Positions 20,457 to 24,947 of a DNA stretch of 24,947 nt are shown piece after piece. Source of the DNA: a virus; IMG/VR virus record IMGVR_UViG_3300026097_000097, positions 1 to 24,947 of that record; one strand, 5' to 3'. The notes below the pieces were generated by a model that was not told the DNA's origin, ran no database searches, and saw nothing but the letters and a program-made list of their open reading frames with translations. How positions within the stretch are numbered: the stretch's first letter is position 1; each line of letters opens with the position of its first letter. The position numbers and the translations under genes are program-made.

Positions 20457-21368
20457 ATGGCATCAACATATACTTCACGTATTAGGCTGGAAAAACAAGG
20501 TGATGGTGAAAACGCTAACACATGGGGATTAAGACTTAATCAAAATACTATTGACATGGTTGATGAAGCTGTAGCTGGTTATGAAACCATTAGTGTTGAT
20601 ACTTTATCTTCTATTACATTAACTAGCAATAATGGCACAGAAGACCAATCAAGAAATTTTGCATTAAGATTTACAGGAAATTTAAGCGCAACCTGTACTG
20701 TCGTTGCTCCTGCTTCAGAAAAAGTTTACTTTATAAGCAATGAGACAACAGGTGACCAAGACATTATAATTAAATCAGGTAGTGCTTCTGAAACTATTTC
20801 TGTAGGAAAGCCTGCTTTAGTTGCCTTTGATGGTACAAATTCTGTTAAACTTCAAGATACAATTAATCCTCCTGAGTTTGAATCAGGAACATCTTTGCTT
20901 TTTTATCAAGCAGCAGCTCCTACTGGATGGACAAAGCAGGTTATTAATGATAAAGTTCTCCGTGTAGTTAGCGGCTCTGGTGGCAGCACTGGTGGTACTA
21001 CAGCTTTTAGTACAGTTTTTTCTTCAAAAACTCCAGCTGGCACAGTGGGTGTTACTGTATCTGGTCACGCTCTTACTGTTTCACAGATACCTGCACACAA
21101 TCACCAATGGTATATTGGTACAGGTGGTGGTAGTGGTGCTAATTCTACTATTGATTTTTTCTTTGGCACACCTACTTCTTCATATAATAGTAGTGGTTCA
21201 CCGTCAGGTTTTACAGGTGACCCAGATTACAACAGTTATTATACAGGCGGAGTAAGAAATTTAGGCGCAGCTTCTACACACACACATAGTGCCACAGCTA
21301 CATTTACTGGAACAGCATTAGACTTTGATGTTCAATATGCAGATGTTATTATTTGTACAAAGGATTAA
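20457..21368 (+). CDS. Tail fiber / collar-type adhesin with HxH motifs
   Basis: A 303-aa protein. The N-terminus SRIRLEKQGDGENANTWGLR (7-26) is an attachment module common to marine phage fibers. Residues 51-135 form a beta-rich shaft. The C-terminal part begins LLFYQAAAPTGWTK (147-160), typical of phage tail-collar domains, and carries IPAHNH (211-216) and HTH (275-277) with glycine-rich loops between. In T4 long tail fibers HxH motifs from three chains coordinate iron along the trimer axis; here the same use is plausible but unproven. The ribosome binding site AGGAT at 20446-20450 overlaps the holin stop. This is the third fiber or adhesin gene of the window. Confidence 0.85.
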   Translation: MASTYTSRIRLEKQGDGENANTWGLRLNQNTIDMVDEAVAGYETISVDTLSSITLTSNNGTEDQSRNFALRFTGNLSATCTVVAPASEKVYFISNETTGDQDIIIKSGSASETISVGKPALVAFDGTNSVKLQDTINPPEFESGTSLLFYQAAAPTGWTKQVINDKVLRVVSGSGGSTGGTTAFSTVFSSKTPAGTVGVTVSGHALTVSQIPAHNHQWYIGTGGGSGANSTIDFFFGTPTSSYNSSGSPSGFTGDPDYNSYYTGGVRNLGAASTHTHSATATFTGTALDFDVQYADVIICTKD

Positions 21369-21371
21369 TAA

Positions 21372-21662
21372 ATGAAATTAGAAGTTAAGGACAACTGTCC
21401 TATAAATAATTTTGAGCCATGCAAAAAACTTGAATGTGCTTGGTTTATTCAAATAAAAGGTACCAATCCTCAAACTGGTGAAGAGGTTGAAGACTGGGGC
21501 TGTTCTATAGCTCTCTTACCTATTCTAGTGATTGAGAATGCTAGGCAGTCTGGGCAAACAGGAGCAGCAGTTGAAAGCTTTAGAAATGTAATGGTTAATC
21601 AGCATAAAACACTTTTAGAATTAGCAAGTTCTGGAGAAGTTGAAACAAAACTTATTAAATAA
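21372..21662 (+). CDS. Conserved Cys-containing phage protein
   Basis: A 96-aa protein with four Cys (C9, C17, C22, C44) in PINNFEPCKKLECAWFIQIK (10-29) and EVEDWGCSIALLPILVIENA (38-57), then a helix with QTGAAVESFRNVMV. This arrangement is familiar from short proteins in phage tail modules and may bind zinc. It is unrelated in sequence to the CDICG proteins. AAAGGA at the end of the fiber gene is the likely ribosome binding site, and the stop overlaps the hub gene start (TAATG), so it may be made together with the hub. The function is not known. Confidence 0.78.
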   Translation: MKLEVKDNCPINNFEPCKKLECAWFIQIKGTNPQTGEEVEDWGCSIALLPILVIENARQSGQTGAAVESFRNVMVNQHKTLLELASSGEVETKLIK

Positions 21663-23515
21663 TGGCATCAACAGATTCAACATTAACTACATTAAAGTTT
21701 CTTCCAGGGTTTAATAGGGAGAGTACTAGATATGCTGAAGAAGGTAAATGGTATGATGGCAACCGTGTACGTTTTCGTGAAGGTAAACCAGAAAACTTAA
21801 GAGGTTATAGTAAGTTTAGTGAAGATATTATTAATGGCATTGCTCGTGATATGCTTTCATGGACAGACAATGAGACACGTCCTTATATTGGTATAGGTAC
21901 AAATTCTTATTTATATATCATTCAAAACGAAACTCAATATGATGTTACTCCTATTGTGACAGCAGTTTCTATTTCTGGTAACTTTGAAACATATACAGAT
22001 AAAACATTAGTACGAGTAAGTATTAATAATAATACAGTATCTACAACAGATAGAATTGAAATCAGCGGCCTTGCAACTATTGGTGGTAATTTAAATATTA
22101 ATGGTATCTCAACTGTTGTTAGTGTATCTGGTATTAATAGCTATTATATTGATGCAGGAGTTACTGCAAGTTCTGCTTCCTCAGACCAAGGAACTACTGG
22201 TATTATATCTAACTTTTTAAATACACAGGAATCAAACGCTATTCAAGGACTTGGTTTTGGTGCTGGTGTTTATAATGCTGGTGTTTCAGTTAGTGGTGGA
22301 AGAGGCTGGAATGACCCTGCTACAGAAAGTAATATAACATTTCTACCTACTATGTGGAAACTAGATAACTGGGGTGAAGACTTAATGGCTTTACGCCGTG
22401 GTGGTCAAATCTATTATGCAGATATTGATGCTTCTCTTGTTCCTACTCGTTCGACACTTATTACTGCCTCTCCTACTGCCACAACATTCTTAGTGTCTCC
22501 TAATGATAGACATGTTATTTGTTATGGTGCTAGAGAGTTTGCGGTTACAGTAGGTGAAGGTATTAATCCAATGTTAGTTCGTTGGTCAGACCAAGAAGAC
22601 TTTACAAACTGGACACCAAGTATTACAACTACTTCTGGTGAGGTAGTTCTTGCTGAAGGCTCTAGGATTGTAGGTGCTAATCGTTCACGTAATGCTATTA
22701 ACATTTGGACAGACAGAGCAATGTATACTCAATCTTTTGTTGGTCCACCTTTTATCTTTACATTTACTCAAGTAGGTTCTAACTGTGGTCTTATAGGACA
22801 ACATGCCGCTATTGATTATGATGGTGTTTCTTACTGGATGGGTGAGAATAACTTCTATGCTTTTGATGGTCGTGTACAAACAATGCCATGTACCATACGC
22901 CGTAAACTCTTTGAAGACTTTAACTCAACAAACAAAGAGAAAGTATATGCAGGTATTAATGCAGAGTTTAAAGAAATCATTTGGTTATATCCATTAGCTA
23001 ATAGCCCTGAACCTAATGCCTATGTTATTTATAATGTAGAAGAAAGAACATGGGTATATGGTAAGTTGTTTGCTGATGGTATTGTAACTACATTTAATGA
23101 TAGGATTATATATCCAAATACACTAACAACTGGATACACTTCGGCTACTGCTTCTTCTTATGTTTGGAATAATGAACCTGATGATTTATACACAGGTGAT
23201 GGAAAAGCATTGACTTCATATGTTGAATCAGCTGAGTTTGACCTTAATGAAGGTAAAGAACTTATGTTCATGGACAGGATTATCCCTGACTATACTTTTG
23301 ATTTAGGTGAAACAGTTAAGATAGAACTTACTTTAAAAGATTATCCTAATGGAGCAAAGAAAGTAAAAGGTCCATATACTATAGGACAGAACACAACCAA
23401 GGTAGATTTAAGGGCTAGGGGTAGACAAGCAAGTGTTAAGCTTTCTGCTACCAATACAGGAGGCTGGCGTTGGGGTAGTGTCAGGTTGTCTTTACAACAG
23501 GATGGTAATAGATAA
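21662..23515 (+). CDS. P22 gp10-like tail hub / DNA stabilization protein
   Basis: A 617-aa protein of the group that closes the neck below the gp4-like adaptor. The call comes from segments typical of gp10-like tail hubs: FLPGFNRESTRYAEEGKWYD (13-32), GNRVRFREGKPENLRGYSKF, WKLDNWGEDLMALRRGGQIY, VRWSDQEDFTNWTP, GEVVLAEGSRIVGANRSRNA, and a C-terminal jelly-roll-like region. Such proteins are beta-propeller-like, comparable with T7 gp12. P22 gp10 is about 470 aa; the extra length is partly an insert (roughly 95-215) rich in Ser, Thr and Asn (TVSTTDRIEISGLATIGGNL). Translation is coupled by one-base overlaps on both sides. Confidence 0.85.
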   Translation: MASTDSTLTTLKFLPGFNRESTRYAEEGKWYDGNRVRFREGKPENLRGYSKFSEDIINGIARDMLSWTDNETRPYIGIGTNSYLYIIQNETQYDVTPIVTAVSISGNFETYTDKTLVRVSINNNTVSTTDRIEISGLATIGGNLNINGISTVVSVSGINSYYIDAGVTASSASSDQGTTGIISNFLNTQESNAIQGLGFGAGVYNAGVSVSGGRGWNDPATESNITFLPTMWKLDNWGEDLMALRRGGQIYYADIDASLVPTRSTLITASPTATTFLVSPNDRHVICYGAREFAVTVGEGINPMLVRWSDQEDFTNWTPSITTTSGEVVLAEGSRIVGANRSRNAINIWTDRAMYTQSFVGPPFIFTFTQVGSNCGLIGQHAAIDYDGVSYWMGENNFYAFDGRVQTMPCTIRRKLFEDFNSTNKEKVYAGINAEFKEIIWLYPLANSPEPNAYVIYNVEERTWVYGKLFADGIVTTFNDRIIYPNTLTTGYTSATASSYVWNNEPDDLYTGDGKALTSYVESAEFDLNEGKELMFMDRIIPDYTFDLGETVKIELTLKDYPNGAKKVKGPYTIGQNTTKVDLRARGRQASVKLSATNTGGWRWGSVRLSLQQDGNR

Positions 23516-23784
23516 TGGCTACTTATCCCAGATTTCCACGGTTTCTTACTATTAATACACTAGATGATTTCTATAGAGTTATTAGTACATATACTAATGA
23601 GCTTACTCGTGAACTTGATTTAGAGGATGCAAAGCAAACATCTGCACCTAGTACCAAGATATACACTGTAACATCTATTACAGAGATTGGGCGGCCTTCT
23701 GCAGGAGATGTCGCCTATTCTACTAGCTCTTCTATCTTTAGAGGATACACAACCACAGCCGCAGGGTGGGTAGATTTTAATTAA
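23515..23784 (+). CDS. Small tail-associated protein
   Basis: An 89-aa protein. The N-terminal helix region FPRFLTINTLDDFYRVISTY (6-25) leads to NELTRELDLED. After a short linker come STKIYTVTSITEIGRPSAGD (46-65) and a sequence ending FRGYTTTAAGWVDFN. A GRPSAGDVAYSTS-FRGY-WVDF ending is one I associate with small proteins and fiber tips of marine phages. Its start overlaps the hub stop (TAATG), so it is probably made in proportion with the hub and may sit on the tail. The exact role is unknown. Confidence 0.75.
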   Translation: MATYPRFPRFLTINTLDDFYRVISTYTNELTRELDLEDAKQTSAPSTKIYTVTSITEIGRPSAGDVAYSTSSSIFRGYTTTAAGWVDFN

Positions 23785-23789
23785 AGGTA

Positions 23790-23818
23790 TGGTATAACAA
23801 CAACAAATATAGTATAAT
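23790..23818 (+). promoter_or_regulatory. Possible promoter before the last gene
   Basis: TATAAT at 23813-23818 sits in the same AGTATAATA context as the other promoters, but the sequence 17 bases upstream (TGGTAT) is a poor -35. The downstream AGGCAATTAA resembles the bases after the portal promoter (AGGCAACAGCAATTAA). Confidence 0.4.
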
Positions 23819-23845
23819 AAAGGCAATTAAATAAGGGAAACTAAT

Positions 23846-24947
23846 ATGGCATACGGACAAAATATGAAGGCACCTATGGCAGGTATCACAGGTCTCGCAG
23901 CTTTAAAGGGCAGGCAGGGTGACAATACATTAGTGCACGTTAATCCTACAGAGTTAAAAGCATTAGATAACATGGCTCCTGGCGGTCTTACACGTAATCC
24001 ATATACAGGTCTTCCTGAAGCCTTTAAGCTTAAAGATATTCTACCTGCTCTCGGTGCTGTAGCTGGTGCTGCGTTTCTTCCAATGATGATTCCTGCTTTG
24101 GCTGGTGGTTCAGCCTTAGCTGCTGCTGGTGCTGCTGGTTTAGGTGGTGCTGCAGGTACTGCTTTAGCTGGTGGTAATAAAGAAGAGATTATAGGCTCTG
24201 GTCTTATGTCTGGTGCTACAGCAGGTTTAGGTTCTTATTTGTCGGGTGCTGGTAAAACTGTAGGCGGTTTAGAAGATGCTGCTTTTGATAAGGCGTTAGG
24301 AGCGCAGGGAATAACTGACGGCGGTGTTACGGCTACACAAGCACAGTTAGACCTTGCTAATACAGCTGCTAGTCAAGCAGGTAATAAAGCTATATCGGCT
24401 GGTATTCCTACACAAGCTGAAATAGCTGGAAGAACAACACTACAACAAGCAACAGCAAATGTAGGTGGTCTTGGTGGGGCAGCAACTACAGGCTTAGCTG
24501 CAATGGCTCCAATGATGGCTCCAGAACAACCAGAAGAAGAACAGTATCAAGGTCCTATTCAGAGCATTGAAACAAAACAAACACCTACAGCCACTAGAGA
24601 AGACATCGATAAGTACATTAGACAGGGTGGCGTAACTCCACAGTTCTTTCAATCTACTGTCACAACACCTGGGATTTACAGAGCAGAGGGTGGTTCTGTA
24701 GCTCCTACTAGTGGTGAGATGTTTTCTGGTCTGGTACAAGGAAAAGGAGATGGTATGTCTGATGGGGTAGCCTTTGAAGTAGTTGGTGACCCTGATGTTG
24801 GAACAGCTATGTTAAGCCCAGATGAATATGTAATGGACGCACACACAGTCGCAGCTCTTGGTAACGGGTCATCCGATGCAGGTGCTGCTAAATTAGATGA
24901 ATTTAGAAAAGCTTTGAGAGAGAAAGTCTATGGTAAGGAGAGCCAGC
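23846..24947 (+). CDS. Large Ala/Gly-rich virion protein, truncated by window end
   Basis: ATG 23846, after AAGGGAAA, opens a frame that stays open through 367 codons to the last base. Residues 66-110 are hydrophobic and Ala/Gly-rich (ALGAVAGAAFLPMMIPALAG), as in proteins that interact with membranes or pass through the tail. Residues 299-310, GKGDGMSDGVAF, then AMLSPDEYVMDAHTVAALGN (321-340) and GSSDAGAAKLDEF form a module recurring in phage virion proteins (GDGMSD ... LSxGEYVVPA ... LGNGSSDAG). A YRAEGGSV segment precedes it. Following the tail hub, an internal or ejection-type protein is plausible; the C-terminal part is needed to say more. Confidence 0.82.
   Translation, partial: MAYGQNMKAPMAGITGLAALKGRQGDNTLVHVNPTELKALDNMAPGGLTRNPYTGLPEAFKLKDILPALGAVAGAAFLPMMIPALAGGSALAAAGAAGLGGAAGTALAGGNKEEIIGSGLMSGATAGLGSYLSGAGKTVGGLEDAAFDKALGAQGITDGGVTATQAQLDLANTAASQAGNKAISAGIPTQAEIAGRTTLQQATANVGGLGGAATTGLAAMAPMMAPEQPEEEQYQGPIQSIETKQTPTATREDIDKYIRQGGVTPQFFQSTVTTPGIYRAEGGSVAPTSGEMFSGLVQGKGDGMSDGVAFEVVGDPDVGTAMLSPDEYVMDAHTVAALGNGSSDAGAAKLDEFRKALREKVYGKESQ

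Noticed and set aside
1-24947. tRNA, rRNA, integrase, transposase or attachment site
   Set aside because: Reading both strands showed no cloverleaf-like segment, no rRNA-like sequence, no recombinase or transposase protein, and no flanking inverted repeats of an insertion sequence.

Overview
The window is the virion-structure and morphogenesis half of a tailed double-stranded DNA bacteriophage. Every supported gene lies on the + strand, genes are packed with overlaps of 1 to 17 bases or very short gaps, and the order (large terminase, portal, scaffold, major capsid protein, adaptors, fibers, tail hub) is that of a head-tail module. A P22-like adaptor and a P22 gp10-like tail hub, with no tail-tube, sheath or tape-measure gene in view, point to a short-tailed phage (podovirus type). 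Base composition is mostly AT-rich but mosaic. Several proteins (glycine-rich adhesin, GroES-like protein, small K/R/G-rich proteins, CDICG zinc-finger proteins) resemble those I know from uncultured marine phages, so a marine bacterial host is likely; the species cannot be read from the sequence.

Layout. 1-509: non-coding leader with direct repeats and a sigma70-like promoter. 510-4840: large terminase, portal and a 60-codon protein. 4845-5252: a GroES-like co-chaperonin. 5355-8485: scaffold, an unknown head-module protein, a putative decoration protein and the major capsid protein, closed by a strong intrinsic terminator that also carries the next promoter. 8591-9554: a small beta-rich protein and a head-tail adaptor candidate. 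9554-13319: an island of small, mostly very basic proteins, three sharing a C-terminal RGYGKAMK tag, plus one membrane-anchored protein. 13316-14702: a Cys-rich microprotein, a P22 gp4-like adaptor and two tandemly duplicated zinc-finger proteins. 14702-18467: a long fiber with a self-cleaving S74 chaperone domain and an overlapping glycine-rich adhesin. 18503-20209: an AT-rich accessory cassette behind a consensus promoter, ending in a Coq4-like protein with an intact metal-binding motif. 20283-20447: a holin-like gene. 20457-23784: a collar-type fiber, a Cys-containing protein, a gp10-like tail hub and a small tail-associated protein. 23846-end: the start of a large Ala/Gly-rich virion protein cut by the window edge.

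Working together, the terminase packages DNA through the portal into a shell built from capsid, scaffold and decoration proteins. The GroES-like protein may adapt the host chaperonin to capsid folding. Adaptors and the hub complete the neck and short tail, and the three fiber or adhesin genes determine host recognition. The most unusual items are the Coq4-like gene, the family of C-terminally tagged basic proteins, and the terminator whose loop supplies the -35 box of the next promoter. Seven TATAATA -10 boxes, six with a good -35 at 17 bp, suggest transcription by host RNA polymerase.
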